The notes: generated from the sequence alone by a model not told the origin. Shown: positions 49,612-58,988, numbered from the stretch's first letter. The stretch: DNA of 64,000 bases from Chthonomonas sp. UBA2017 (GCA_002335425.1 DDCB01000025.1:1-64000), one strand, 5' to 3'. Numbers and translations: made by a program.

Positions 49612-50504
49612 GGCATCACCAACGGCAATCGCCAGCCGCTCGTCGCGGCGACCGCCAGGACGATGAACAGCGCGACGGTCACCCATAGATGGGGGTCTTG
49701 CAGTAAGAGAGACTCCGGCTCGCCCCCTTCGCTTTGACCAAAGACCCAGTAAAGATACCGGCAGATGCCGTAGAGCACAACCGGTCCGGTCGCGACCAGA
49801 GCCGGGTGGGCCCGGGCAGTGGCGCTCTCGATGCTGTAAACGCCGTACGAAATCGCAGCTAGGCCAGCGGACAGCAGGATCAGGGCGTCGATCACCGGCC
49901 CCGAATAACCCCGCAGAGCGGGCCGAGATTCGAGACCCGCGTTGGTCGAAAGGCCGAGCTCGTGGCGACGTTTGGCGAATCCCAAAAGGAGAGCCAGCGA
50001 GCCTGTACAGTAGAGAAGCCAGGGCGACATCGTCACCGCGATCGCCGCCGCTCCGGCGGCCGCACGGAGAATGAAGCCCGACCCGATGATGAAAACGTCT
50101 AAGATGGGCACCGCTTTAAGGGCGAACGAATAGGCGAGTTGGACGGCCACATAGACCGCAAGCACAGCGACGACTTCGGGCCGCGCGGCGGTGGCAGCAG
50201 CGAACCCACTCGCCCAGCAAAGCACCATCCACGCACCTGCGCTCGTGACCGAAATCGCGCCGCTGGCAATCGGTCGAGACTTTTTTTGAGGATGAGATTG
50301 GTCTCGTTTTCGGTCGGCGAGATCGTTCAGGACATAGACCCCCGAGCTGACCAGGCAGAACGCCAAGACCGCCCAAAGGGTCGGCGCAAGCTTGGTCGGG
50401 TCTTGCCACCCCTGGGTGAAAATGTAGGCGGCCAGGACCAAGAGATTCTTGGTCCATTGCTTGGGACGCAACAGACGGAAAACGGCCGACATCAGTGCTT
50501 TCAC
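49608..50504 (-). CDS. ubiA: UbiA-type 5-phosphoribosyl-1-PP polyprenyl phosphate transferase (DPPR synthase)
   Basis: This 298-residue polytopic UbiA-superfamily protein closely resembles mycobacterial Rv3806c: RPKQWTKNLLVLAA near the start, the metal/PRPP motif NDLADRKRD at 60-68, HPQKKSRPIASG and VAVQLAYSFALK. It transfers phosphoribose from PRPP to polyprenyl phosphate and is the entry step of the arabinose-donor pathway. It lies 22 nt after transketolase and overlaps dprE2. Confidence 0.88.
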   Translation of the reverse strand: MKALMSAVFRLLRPKQWTKNLLVLAAYIFTQGWQDPTKLAPTLWAVLAFCLVSSGVYVLNDLADRKRDQSHPQKKSRPIASGAISVTSAGAWMVLCWASGFAAATAARPEVVAVLAVYVAVQLAYSFALKAVPILDVFIIGSGFILRAAAGAAAIAVTMSPWLLYCTGSLALLLGFAKRRHELGLSTNAGLESRPALRGYSGPVIDALILLSAGLAAISYGVYSIESATARAHPALVATGPVVLYGICRYLYWVFGQSEGGEPESLLLQDPHLWVTVALFIVLAVAATSGWRLPLVMP

Positions 50505-50526
50505 TGTACGAGACGCAAGCGCGGCC

Positions 50527-52527
50527 CTATTCGTCGTCTTGGGCGAAATCGCTGATCAACTCGTGCACGGCCTCGACCACATTGGCGGCCGTGATTCCAA
50601 ACTCCTCATAAAGTTGCGGAGCGGGGGCCGAGGCTCCAAACTCGTCGATGCCGACGGAAGTCTGGGCATATCGAGACCAGCCAAACGTCGTCCCCGCCTC
50701 CACCGAAACGCAAAGCAGATCGAGCGGAAGGACCTCTTGCTGGTATTCATCGTCCTGCGCCTCGAAATGGAGCCAACTCGGCATCGAGACGACTCGACAC
50801 GGGAGGCCTTGGGCCCGGAGCGTGGCGGCGGCTTCAACGCAAAGCTGGAGTTCGCTCCCGGTGCCGATCAAGGCGACGATCGGATCGGGATCGGAGTCGA
50901 GAACATACGCTCCTCGGCGAGCCGGGTGGTCAAAGACGTTCTCCGGGGTCAGCGATGGCACTGCTTGGCGAGTGAGAATCAGCGCAGTCGGACCGTCCCT
51001 TCGGTCGAGTGCCATCGCCCAACAGGCGGCGGTCTCGTTGCCATCCGCCGGTCGGAGCACCGCCAAGTTGGGAATCGCCCGCAAGCTCATCAGGTGTTCG
51101 ATAGGCTGGTGGGTCGGACCATCCTCGCCCAGGCCGATGGAGTCGTGGGAGAACACAAAGATCGACGGGCACTGCATCAACGCCGCGAGCCGGATCGAGG
51201 GGCGACAGTAGTCGCTGAAGACCAAGAAGGTGCCTCCAAAGGCCCGAAGGCCGCCATGCAGGTTCATTCCGTTGAGCGCCGCCGCCATCGCATGCTCACG
51301 AACCCCGAAGCAGAGGTTTCGCCCTTCGGGCGTGGCCGCCTGGAAGTGGCCGCCGCCTTTGATCTCCGTTCCGACGGACTCCGCAAGGTCGGCATTTCCG
51401 CCGATCAGCTCGGGCAGAGCCGAGGCGAGCACTTGGACTGTTCGGTTGCTGGCGACGCGGGTGGCGAGGGCCTCGCCGAAAGTCGGAAGGGCGTCGGCCC
51501 AACCAGCCGGCAGGTCGCCACGAATCATTCGACCCAACTCTTCGGCCAGATCGGGAAAGTCCTCGGCATAGCGGTCCCACGCGGCCGACCACTCGGATTC
51601 TTGCTTTTGGCCGCGCTGGATGCAGCTTCGGAAATGGGCGAGGACATCCTCGGGCAAGTAGAACTCTTCGTTTTCGGGAAGGCCCAGGGCGGCCTTGCTG
51701 AGGCGAACTTCATCGGGTCCCAGCGCGGCGCCGTGGGACTTGCTGGACCCCGCTTTGTTCGGGCTGCCGTACCCGATGACCGTTCGGGCGACAATCAGGC
51801 TGGGTCGATCTTGGTTGAGACGAGCCTCGACCAAAGCTCGGTCGACGGCTTCGACGTTCATTCCGTCGATTTTTTGCACGTGCCAGCCCAAGGCAGAGAA
51901 AAGTGCCTCAGTGTCGTCGCTGAACGCGAGATCGGTGCTACCGTCGATGGTGATCTGGTTGTCGTCGTAGAGCGCGATGAGCTTGCCGAGCTTCAGATGT
52001 CCGGCGAGCGAGGCGGCTTCGCGGGCGACGCCTTCCATCAGATCGCCATCTGAGCAGATCAGCGTGGTGAAGTGGTCGATGATGGAGTGGTTGGGTCGGT
52101 TATATCGAGCGGCGAGGTGCTTTTCGGCGATCGCCATTCCGACGGCGCTGGCGAAGCCTTGGCCGAGCGGGCCGGTGGCCATTTCGACCCCCGGGGTGTG
52201 GGTGTTTTCGGGGTGGCCGGGGGTCCGACTCCCGAGCTGGCGAAAGTTCTTGATCTCGTCGAGGCTCAGCTCGAATCCGGTCAAGTGGAGGAGCGCATAC
52301 AGGAGCATCGAGCCGTGCCCGGCCGATAGGACGAATCGATCTCGATTGAACCAACGGGGGTTCTTGGGGTTGAACTTCAGGTGGTGCATCCACAAGGCGT
52401 AAGCCATCGGCGCGCACCCCATCGGCATCCCCGGGTGGCCTGAGTTGGCCTTTTGGACGGCGTCCATCGCAAGCCCGCGAATCACATTGATCGACGCCAT
52501 TTCTAAGTCTTGAGCCACCTTCAACAC
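50527..52527 (-). CDS. tkt: Transketolase
   Basis: This is a 666-residue thiamine-diphosphate enzyme. The blocks include AVQKANSGHPGMPMG, SAGHGSMLLYALLHLTG, SDGDLMEGVAREAA and NAD-like IALYDDNQITIDG. The C-terminal half has FSHDSIGLGEDGPTHQP and TGSELQL. It makes pentose phosphates, and here leads the DPPR/DprE operon, feeding ribose-5-phosphate to PRPP. ATG 52500 would cut into the first helix. GTG 52527, 6 nt after GGTACCCT, gives the normal N-terminus; GTG 52518 is a further option. Confidence 0.94.
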   Translation of the reverse strand: MLKVAQDLEMASINVIRGLAMDAVQKANSGHPGMPMGCAPMAYALWMHHLKFNPKNPRWFNRDRFVLSAGHGSMLLYALLHLTGFELSLDEIKNFRQLGSRTPGHPENTHTPGVEMATGPLGQGFASAVGMAIAEKHLAARYNRPNHSIIDHFTTLICSDGDLMEGVAREAASLAGHLKLGKLIALYDDNQITIDGSTDLAFSDDTEALFSALGWHVQKIDGMNVEAVDRALVEARLNQDRPSLIVARTVIGYGSPNKAGSSKSHGAALGPDEVRLSKAALGLPENEEFYLPEDVLAHFRSCIQRGQKQESEWSAAWDRYAEDFPDLAEELGRMIRGDLPAGWADALPTFGEALATRVASNRTVQVLASALPELIGGNADLAESVGTEIKGGGHFQAATPEGRNLCFGVREHAMAAALNGMNLHGGLRAFGGTFLVFSDYCRPSIRLAALMQCPSIFVFSHDSIGLGEDGPTHQPIEHLMSLRAIPNLAVLRPADGNETAACWAMALDRRDGPTALILTRQAVPSLTPENVFDHPARRGAYVLDSDPDPIVALIGTGSELQLCVEAAATLRAQGLPCRVVSMPSWLHFEAQDDEYQQEVLPLDLLCVSVEAGTTFGWSRYAQTSVGIDEFGASAPAPQLYEEFGITAANVVEAVHELISDFAQDDE

Positions 52528-52533
52528 GTCCTG

Positions 52534-52541
52534 AGGGTACC
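52534..52541 (-). promoter_or_regulatory. Putative -10 of the tkt-ubiA-dprE operon (GGTACCCT)
   Basis: The minus-strand GGTACCCT ends 6 nt before the GTG at 52527, exactly as in front of kdsA. Confidence 0.45.
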
Positions 52542-52697
52542 CCGACCACGTGGCGGCCTGGAGCAAGGGCGGGGGCAGTTCGGTCGAGAACTGCCAGATG
52601 CTTTGCAAGACGCACAATCGAGCGAAAGGGAATCGTTGATTCGAATCTGGCGGCGACGTCAGGAATCCTTGCACGCCTGGTGGGACTCGAGACGTCT

Positions 52698-52705
52698 GCT
52701 AGACT
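52698..52705 (+). promoter_or_regulatory. Putative -10 of the glycosidase-like gene (GCTAGACT)
   Basis: TAGACT ends 6 nt before the ATG at 52712. Transcription starting about 7 nt after the -10 would begin at the ATG itself. Confidence 0.5.
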
Positions 52706-52711
52706 GAACGG

Positions 52712-55030
52712 ATGATTTCGGCACTTTTGTGGGTTGCTTGGGCGGTCGATCCTCCGAGCCCGGCGGCGAACCCTCAGCCTTCGACGTGGTCTCTCACCGC
52801 CGCCAATTCGGCGGTTTGGAATAACCGCGCCTATGCCCCGCTCGGGCTTGTGATCGACGGGTCGGAATCAGCCCTCGCTCAGGCGAAGGCGGCCGGCATC
52901 AGCGACGTACTGGTGCGCGTGTCGATGGACGTGCCTTGGGAGCCGATCGCCGAGCGGCTTGAAGCGGCCGGAATGCGATACACGCTTCAGGTGAACTCGA
53001 TGGTCCCGATGGCCACGGGCCTGGTGATCGAGCCCGAATCGAACCGGATCGCTGGGATCACCGGCCCGATTCAGGGCCAACTCGCTTTGCCCGGTGCGAC
53101 GGAGGCGTTGATCGTTCTGGTGACCCAGCGCGACGGGACCGTTCAGCTCACCCAGCGACGCCCGGTGGTCGAGGGGCAATTGACTCTGGACGTGGACCCG
53201 AAGAGCGAGCTAGAGCATGTCCTTTTGATCTATCCGATGGTCAAAGAGGCGCGGTTGCCGGACTACTGGTCGGGCTTTGACGCCCATCGCGACCGGCTCT
53301 TGACCAAGCTACGGACCCTTCCCAAGGGCGGGGGGATGCGCGGATTTTTGGATCCTTTGGGCGTGGTCCCGCAGTTTCCCACGCCGCAGATGCAGTTTGT
53401 CCCGACCGCGCCTCTTTTTCAGCTCGAATTTGAGCGGTTCTTGCGACAGAAGTACACCACGCTGAACAACGCTTTGAAGAGTTGGTCGATGACGGCGCCG
53501 GATCAAGAGAGCTTTGGCGCGCTCTCCAAACTGGTGCCGCTCTGGTCGAGTCAAAAAGGAGTGCCCTATCTTTACGACCCAGCTCGGGACCGGGTCTATA
53601 AGGTCGATTCGCGGCTGAGTTTGGCTTGGAAGGACCTGCAAGAGGTGATCTATGCGACTTCGGTTCGAAGGTACCAACGCTTGGTCAGCTCGATCAAAAC
53701 GGTGCGCAATGTGCCGGTCTTGCAGACTTGGCAAAGCTGGACGGGGCCGTATGAAGATCGATCGGTTCGGCTGGAAGGCATAGGAGTTCGATTGACGGAG
53801 AAGAGTCGATCCGGGCTCTTGGACGAGGCCAGTCGGGCCGCCTCGACGATGCTTCGTTGGGGCCGTCCTGGTTGGCTGATTGCGTCGCGATTGCCGTTGG
53901 CCGAGGAGGATTTGAGTCTGTTTCCCGGGCTGTTGAACGACCTGGAGTCGGCCGGAGTCCGCGGGGTGTTTGTGGAATCGAGCAGCGAATCGGTCCTGCG
54001 GGCGGTGGCGGCTGAGGCCCAGCGTCGAGACCCCGATGCCCTGGCGGCTTGGAAGCCAAGACCCCTGTACTTTCCGGAGTCAGCTTGGAATCCAGCGGTG
54101 CCTGGGCCATTGCCCGATGGTCGCTGGTGGTTCCCGGCGCCGTATCAAGGCAATCGACTCGATTTAGGTTCTCTTTACGAGGCCTATGCGATGCAGGCAG
54201 CGGGCGAATCGACGCTGGTGATCTGGAGCAAGGAGATCGCTCGGCGAACGCGGCTCATGACGAACGAACCGAAGAACCTGAGCTTCCCCAGTCATCCGGC
54301 AGAGGAGCTCAAGGTCCGGGTCGGGCGACAGTGGGTCGAGCTCAACATCCCCACCAGTCCGCTGACGATCCAGGGGGCCTCGCAGCTGCCGATCCCGGAA
54401 GACGCCTTGGACGCGGCCCAGGCCCAGGCGAAGGCGCTTTTGCAACGTGCCGAGGCCAAGTTTGGGACCGCCGCCGAGATTCGGCTCCAGTACGACCAGA
54501 TGGTGCAGGGGCTGAGTCGCGATCCGGCTGGGGTCTATGTTCAGATTCGCCAGCTGATCCGGACGCTCTCCACTCAGCTCGACCAAGTGCTTTGGCTGGA
54601 GGCGGAGCTCTCGCGCCAACACAACTGGACCCAGACCACGCCCATGCCGGGATGCAGCAACACGTCGGTCTTGCAGTTGCAAAACCCTCTGCCTTGGGGA
54701 CAGTCGATCTTTCAGGCCCAATACAACGTGCCGATCCCGACTCCGGGGACGTACGAGGTGTGGGTGGCGGGCCAGATCAGCCCGCCCGACCTCGAAAAAG
54801 TCAGCATCCAGATCGGGGATCGTCGACTGAAGGTTCAGCGAGGTCCGCTGAGCCGCTATGGACTCGGTTTTGGCTGGTACTCGTTCGGCTCGATCCCGAT
54901 GAACCCGAGCACCTTCGCCGTGAGCTTACAGGTGAACGGGGTGCCGTCGGCGGCGATTGCGGCCGACGTTGTGCTCCTGAGCGCGTCCGGATTCCAACCG
55001 AACAACATCCAAATCCCTGAGGGCAACTAG
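52712..55030 (+). CDS. Glycoside-hydrolase-like protein (unknown specificity)
   Basis: This 772-residue protein has a short hydrophobic N-terminus that may be a signal peptide. The middle (about 220-460) resembles TIM-barrel glycosidases of the GH35/GH42 type: FERFLRQKYTTLNNALKSW is a typical segment. A C-terminal beta domain (about 650-770) looks like a carbohydrate-binding or jelly-roll module. Catalytic acids cannot be assigned. The start is leaderless by its promoter. The TAG stop shares the CTAG palindrome with the convergent DUF885 gene. Confidence 0.6.
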   Translation: MISALLWVAWAVDPPSPAANPQPSTWSLTAANSAVWNNRAYAPLGLVIDGSESALAQAKAAGISDVLVRVSMDVPWEPIAERLEAAGMRYTLQVNSMVPMATGLVIEPESNRIAGITGPIQGQLALPGATEALIVLVTQRDGTVQLTQRRPVVEGQLTLDVDPKSELEHVLLIYPMVKEARLPDYWSGFDAHRDRLLTKLRTLPKGGGMRGFLDPLGVVPQFPTPQMQFVPTAPLFQLEFERFLRQKYTTLNNALKSWSMTAPDQESFGALSKLVPLWSSQKGVPYLYDPARDRVYKVDSRLSLAWKDLQEVIYATSVRRYQRLVSSIKTVRNVPVLQTWQSWTGPYEDRSVRLEGIGVRLTEKSRSGLLDEASRAASTMLRWGRPGWLIASRLPLAEEDLSLFPGLLNDLESAGVRGVFVESSSESVLRAVAAEAQRRDPDALAAWKPRPLYFPESAWNPAVPGPLPDGRWWFPAPYQGNRLDLGSLYEAYAMQAAGESTLVIWSKEIARRTRLMTNEPKNLSFPSHPAEELKVRVGRQWVELNIPTSPLTIQGASQLPIPEDALDAAQAQAKALLQRAEAKFGTAAEIRLQYDQMVQGLSRDPAGVYVQIRQLIRTLSTQLDQVLWLEAELSRQHNWTQTTPMPGCSNTSVLQLQNPLPWGQSIFQAQYNVPIPTPGTYEVWVAGQISPPDLEKVSIQIGDRRLKVQRGPLSRYGLGFGWYSFGSIPMNPSTFAVSLQVNGVPSAAIAADVVLLSASGFQPNNIQIPEGN

Positions 55031-56655
55031 CTTCGGCTCGCCCCGAGCTCAGGCCAATCCCAAGTCGGCATCTCGGATTCGGAAATCGGAATGCCCATTA
55101 GCAGATGGCGGAGCAGCGCGATCGGCATCGCATTTTGTTGCAAAACGGCGTCATGAAACTCTTTCAGCGAGCCTGGATACTCGCGCCGAAGGGCGTGCAT
55201 CTGGAGTCCGCCGAGCAGATAGGCCGCCTGATAGAGCGGAGGATAGTCGCCGGCAAACGAGCGCCGGACCTCGGCTTCGGCGGTGCTGGGTTCGTGGCCC
55301 ACCTGCTCGACCAAGAAGCTCACCGATTCTTCGGCGGTCCATTGCCCGAGGTGAAAATTCAGCGAGAACAGGATGCGGGCGCAGCGGTGGCTCCGCCAAA
55401 AAAGCATGCCGACCCGGTCCGCCGCCGATCGAGCGAAGCCGCGTTCCCAGAGCAGGAGCTCCCAGGAAAGAGTCCATCCTTCGATCCAAAACGGAGTCGC
55501 CCAGGGGGAGCGATGGGCGTGGCATCGCCGCATGAAAAACCCTTGAAGGTGGTGCCCCGGGATCAGTTCGTGATGAGCGACCGCTCGGGTGAAAGAGCGG
55601 TTGTTGCTGCGCAAAACCATTCGTTTGAGCTCGTTCGGCATCTCGGGCGTCGGGACGGCGACCCACACCGATTCGCCGCCGAGTAAGAACGGCGCTTCGC
55701 GTTGTCGTTCGGGGCTGATCCTTTGGAGCCGCCAGCCGAGGTGGGCGAGGTCGGGGAGGGTCACGAGGTCGTGCTCCCGGACGTAGTCGATGGCCTCTTG
55801 GCAGAGTTCTCGGACCAGCTCAATCTGATGTCCGACCGGCGCATGGTCGTGCTTGACCCTCTCCACCGCCTCCAGCCAAGAATCCACGCCGAGATCGCGG
55901 GCGCATCGATCCATTTCGGCTCGACACCAGGACCACTCTCGCTCGGCGAGTTCAAGCAGTGCCGAGAGGGGCTGCCCCAAAAGTTCGAGGCTGATCTCTC
56001 GCTGCAATTCCGCCTCGCCGAGAGGTTGGCCGATCCACCTGAGTTGATCCCGCTCCGAAGCAGGGACCAGAAACTCTTGAGACGCGGCGATCTCTTCCAT
56101 AAGCTGACTCAGCGGCTGCTGAATCCAAAAATCTTGGTCTGGGGAGTAGCCGAGGTAGTGGTTGCGGAACTCCTCCAAGGGCTTTTGGAGACTGCTCCAC
56201 ACTCGTAGGAGATTGCGGCGAAGTTCATTCGAAGGCGAGGCCGACTCGCGCCAGGCCTGGAGTTCGGTTGTGAGGGATGCAAGGCGCCGAGCGGATTCGG
56301 ACGGGGCCAGCGGCTCGCCTTGCGGTCGGTGGCGCATGAGTTCGACAAGGTCCCCCAGAGCCGGAATCGCCTCTTGCGCGGGTCGTAAATCCTCGGCGGT
56401 CCGGCTGACTTCGGCCTCCAGCCGGTCGAGGGCGATCTTCAGCAACCAGGCATCGACTTGGTCTGGGGGCGTCAGGTCCGACCAAGCGGGTGAGGGCTCA
56501 CCTCGCTCGGCGGCCACCCGGTCGAGGATCATGCGTCCCCGTTCGGGGTCAATCTCCAGCGGCCATCGACGGCGGAGGGTCTCCAGGTCCGCTTCGAGCC
56601 GCCGGAGCCGACCCGCGTAGGGCGGCAGGGCCGGGTCGGACGGGCTCAGCCTCAT
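55027..56655 (-). CDS. DUF885-family metallopeptidase-like protein
   Basis: This 542-residue protein has the DUF885 zinc site HHELIPGHHLQ with the downstream EGWTLSWELL Glu. The fold is helical, without a signal peptide, so it is cytoplasmic. The family contains carboxypeptidase-like enzymes, but the substrate is unknown. It starts in an ATGA overlap with the fumarylacetoacetase gene. Confidence 0.85.
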   Translation of the reverse strand: MRLSPSDPALPPYAGRLRRLEADLETLRRRWPLEIDPERGRMILDRVAAERGEPSPAWSDLTPPDQVDAWLLKIALDRLEAEVSRTAEDLRPAQEAIPALGDLVELMRHRPQGEPLAPSESARRLASLTTELQAWRESASPSNELRRNLLRVWSSLQKPLEEFRNHYLGYSPDQDFWIQQPLSQLMEEIAASQEFLVPASERDQLRWIGQPLGEAELQREISLELLGQPLSALLELAEREWSWCRAEMDRCARDLGVDSWLEAVERVKHDHAPVGHQIELVRELCQEAIDYVREHDLVTLPDLAHLGWRLQRISPERQREAPFLLGGESVWVAVPTPEMPNELKRMVLRSNNRSFTRAVAHHELIPGHHLQGFFMRRCHAHRSPWATPFWIEGWTLSWELLLWERGFARSAADRVGMLFWRSHRCARILFSLNFHLGQWTAEESVSFLVEQVGHEPSTAEAEVRRSFAGDYPPLYQAAYLLGGLQMHALRREYPGSLKEFHDAVLQQNAMPIALLRHLLMGIPISESEMPTWDWPELGASRS

Positions 56656-57923
56656 GGAAACTCAGGCGAAGGCAGAATCGTGCCGGAGCACTCCCCAAAC
56701 CCGATCCGGTAGCCGTCCCCTTGCGCCCACCCAACCAAGGTCAAAGTGTCCCCGTCTTGCAAAAAGGTCCTTTCTTCGCCGGTCTCCTCCATTCGGAGCG
56801 GCTGTTCCCCTCGCCAGGTCAGCTCCAGAAGGCAGCCTCGTTGCCCGGGTTCAGGGCCGGAGATGGTCCCCGAGGCATAGAGGTCGCCCACCTGGACGGC
56901 GGTGCCGTTGATGGTTTGGTGAGCGAGTTGCTGGTTCGGCGTCCAGTACATTTCTCGGAAATTGGTCGCGGTGATCCTTTGGGGCCGAGTCATCTGGGCC
57001 GTCTGGAGCCAGACTTCGAGATGAATATCGAAGGTGGCTTGCTGGTTCGAGCCGAGGTAGGGCAAGACCGCCGGGTCTTGGTGAGGTCCATCGGTTCGGA
57101 AGGGTGCCAGAGCGTCCAGGAACACGACCCACGGGCTGATCGACGTCGCGAACGACTTGCTTAAGAACGGTCCGAGCGGTTGATATTCCCACTGCTGGAT
57201 ATCGCGCGCCGACCAGTCGTTCACGAGCACGAGCCCGAGCATGTGGTCTTCGGCTTCGGCTACTGGGATCGGACGCCCGGGCTCATTTTCATAGCCAAGA
57301 AAGAACCCCATCTCAAGCTCAAAATCCAGTCGGCGACACGGACCAAAGACTGGGGATTCGGCGTCGGGGGCCTTGGTTTGCCCGAGCGAGCGGACAATCG
57401 GAGTGCCTGAGACGACGACGGTGGAGGCGCGGCCGTTGTAGCCGACCGGGAGGTGTTTCCAGTTCGGCAACAGGGGGTCGCCTTGGGGACGAAACATTTT
57501 GCCGACGTTGCTGGCGTGGTGCTCGCTGGAATAAAAGTCCACAAACGCCGGGATGTGCATCGGCCGAACGGGTTGGACTTGGCTCAGAGGAAGAAGGCAT
57601 CTCTCCCGAGCGGCGGCATGGTCACGCAGAGCGGGGTTTGACTGGAGCAGCAGGTCGAAGATCTGGGCGCGAAGCTCCCGGCAAGCCTCGATCCCGGCTT
57701 GCTCCCAACCATAGCCGCTGGGCGATTCTTCGGGCAGGAGTCCTTCAGAAATGGCGGCGTCGACATTCAAGACGAAGTCGCCGATCGGCACGGCCAGCGC
57801 CCAATCCGAAGGGCCGAGTTCAATCAGCCCAAACGGCAGGTTCTGGATGGGGAACGGCGAGTCGGTTGCAACGTCGATCCACGATCGAGCGGCAGGATTT
57901 TGAACTCGGCTGAGATCACTCAC
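56652..57923 (-). CDS. fahA: Fumarylacetoacetase
   Basis: This 423-residue FAH cleaves fumarylacetoacetate to fumarate and acetoacetate at the end of tyrosine catabolism. The catalytic-site segment FVDFYSSEHHASNVGKMFR holds the essential His. The metal-site blocks are RLDFELEMGFFLG, LVNDWSARDIQQWEYQPLGP and KSFATSISPWVV. The GTG start shares bases with the stop of the unknown upstream gene (GTGA). No other tyrosine-pathway gene is in the window. Confidence 0.95.
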   Translation of the reverse strand: MSDLSRVQNPAARSWIDVATDSPFPIQNLPFGLIELGPSDWALAVPIGDFVLNVDAAISEGLLPEESPSGYGWEQAGIEACRELRAQIFDLLLQSNPALRDHAAARERCLLPLSQVQPVRPMHIPAFVDFYSSEHHASNVGKMFRPQGDPLLPNWKHLPVGYNGRASTVVVSGTPIVRSLGQTKAPDAESPVFGPCRRLDFELEMGFFLGYENEPGRPIPVAEAEDHMLGLVLVNDWSARDIQQWEYQPLGPFLSKSFATSISPWVVFLDALAPFRTDGPHQDPAVLPYLGSNQQATFDIHLEVWLQTAQMTRPQRITATNFREMYWTPNQQLAHQTINGTAVQVGDLYASGTISGPEPGQRGCLLELTWRGEQPLRMEETGEERTFLQDGDTLTLVGWAQGDGYRIGFGECSGTILPSPEFP

Positions 57924-58810
57924 GGGCGGGCCTCCAGGGCCAGAAGCCCGAGCCGGGTCAGGTCGTCCATCGGCTCTGTGATGGAGCACGATCCAATGCT
58001 ATGGAAGAGGCTTCGGAACGCCTCGATGTCATCGAGCGAGGCCGTATGCCCCGAAACTGAAAACCCCTCGTCCGAAAACTCAAAGAGGCGTGGGTCTTCG
58101 ATGCGCAAAATGTCCTCGATTTCGGCGCTGCTCAGGTCGTCTGATTCGGCGAGAGTGCCCGCGCATAGGACATTCAGAAAGCCATGCATCTCGGTCTGAA
58201 CGGAGTCGTGATAGACCCGGAAGGGGTGGTGCAGGCCGGCGGTGAGTTTCATGGCGAGGTCGAGGTCGATGGCTTGCCGAATCCATGGCGCGAGGAGGCT
58301 CGGGCTGGGGAATGCGTTCGCCTCAAGGCCGCCGGAACGCCCTTTCACCCCAATCACATCGAATTCAGCCAAGGTGGGCAGGGCGTCGAGCCCGTCCTCG
58401 CTGAAGGGCAGCTCTACGAAAATCTCTTCGAAATCGGATTGAACGAGCGGCATGAGGAAGCTCGATTGCATTTCACTGAGTTTGCCTTTGACTTCATAGC
58501 CGACCACTTCGGCTCGTTCGCCAGCTTCGGCCTTGAATCGGTCGATATGGTTCAGGTCTTGGCGAAATCCTTCGAGGCTCGTCCCGAGGACGGTCACGCT
58601 CCAGGTTTGATGGGGCAGTTTGCTCAGGTGCGAACCGAGATCGCTTAGCCAGGCCACCGGACACACAAAGTTGTGGGTGATCCACCGATCAGATCCCGAG
58701 ATGTGCCGGGCGTACACGTCGGTGGCTTGGTCCATCGGGAGTGCCGCCGGTGGAAAGAGCCCGGCGTAGTCAAAGACCTCATGCAACAGGGAGCGGATCG
58801 AATTCACCAC
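57920..58810 (-). CDS. Conserved hypothetical protein coupled to fumarylacetoacetase
   Basis: This 296-residue soluble protein has alternating helices and strands suggesting a TIM-barrel-like fold. The most distinctive stretch is AMKLTAGLHHPFRVY followed by EMHGFLNVL. I do not recognise a named family. It lies first in the FAH-DUF885 operon and overlaps FAH by GTGA, so a link to aromatic catabolism is possible. The GTG start (58810 or 58807) follows GATAGACT by 6 nt. Confidence 0.7.
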   Translation of the reverse strand: MVNSIRSLLHEVFDYAGLFPPAALPMDQATDVYARHISGSDRWITHNFVCPVAWLSDLGSHLSKLPHQTWSVTVLGTSLEGFRQDLNHIDRFKAEAGERAEVVGYEVKGKLSEMQSSFLMPLVQSDFEEIFVELPFSEDGLDALPTLAEFDVIGVKGRSGGLEANAFPSPSLLAPWIRQAIDLDLAMKLTAGLHHPFRVYHDSVQTEMHGFLNVLCAGTLAESDDLSSAEIEDILRIEDPRLFEFSDEGFSVSGHTASLDDIEAFRSLFHSIGSCSITEPMDDLTRLGLLALEARP

Positions 58811-58816
58811 GCTTGC

Positions 58817-58824
58817 AGTCTATC
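58817..58824 (-). promoter_or_regulatory. Putative -10 of the FAH operon (GATAGACT)
   Basis: The minus-strand TAGACT ends 6 nt before the GTG at 58810, the same arrangement as at 52698. Confidence 0.5.
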
Positions 58825-58888
58825 TGAAACCGTCGCCGTGCAGGGGTGCTTTGGGAACGGTTTCCCGTGCGTTTTTGGACTCCGGCGG

Positions 58889-58896
58889 GGTATCCT
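58889..58896 (+). promoter_or_regulatory. Putative -10 of gyrB (GGTATCCT)
   Basis: GGTATCCT lies 67 nt before the chosen gyrB ATG and would start transcription near 58903. The leader contains a 24-codon upstream ORF. Confidence 0.5.
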
Positions 58897-58913
58897 CCAG
58901 GTTCAACTTTCAG

Positions 58914-58988
58914 ATGAAGCGGCGCAAATGCCGCAGCTCCTTCGTCTTGAATCAAGCACGCCTATGCAAGAAAACGCTGCCCCTATGA
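58914..58988 (+). CDS. Possible 24-residue basic leader peptide before gyrB
   Basis: An ORF of 24 codons (MKRRKCRSSFV...) lies in the gyrB leader. Its TGA overlaps the in-frame gyrB ATG at 58985 (ATGA). It is rich in Lys and Arg. Whether it is translated is unknown. Confidence 0.2.
   Translation: MKRRKCRSSFVLNQARLCKKTLPL

Noticed and set aside
47419..52527. Recent transfer of the dprE operon from Actinobacteria
   Set aside because: Base composition by eye is like the surroundings and no mobile element is near, so recent transfer is not supported.
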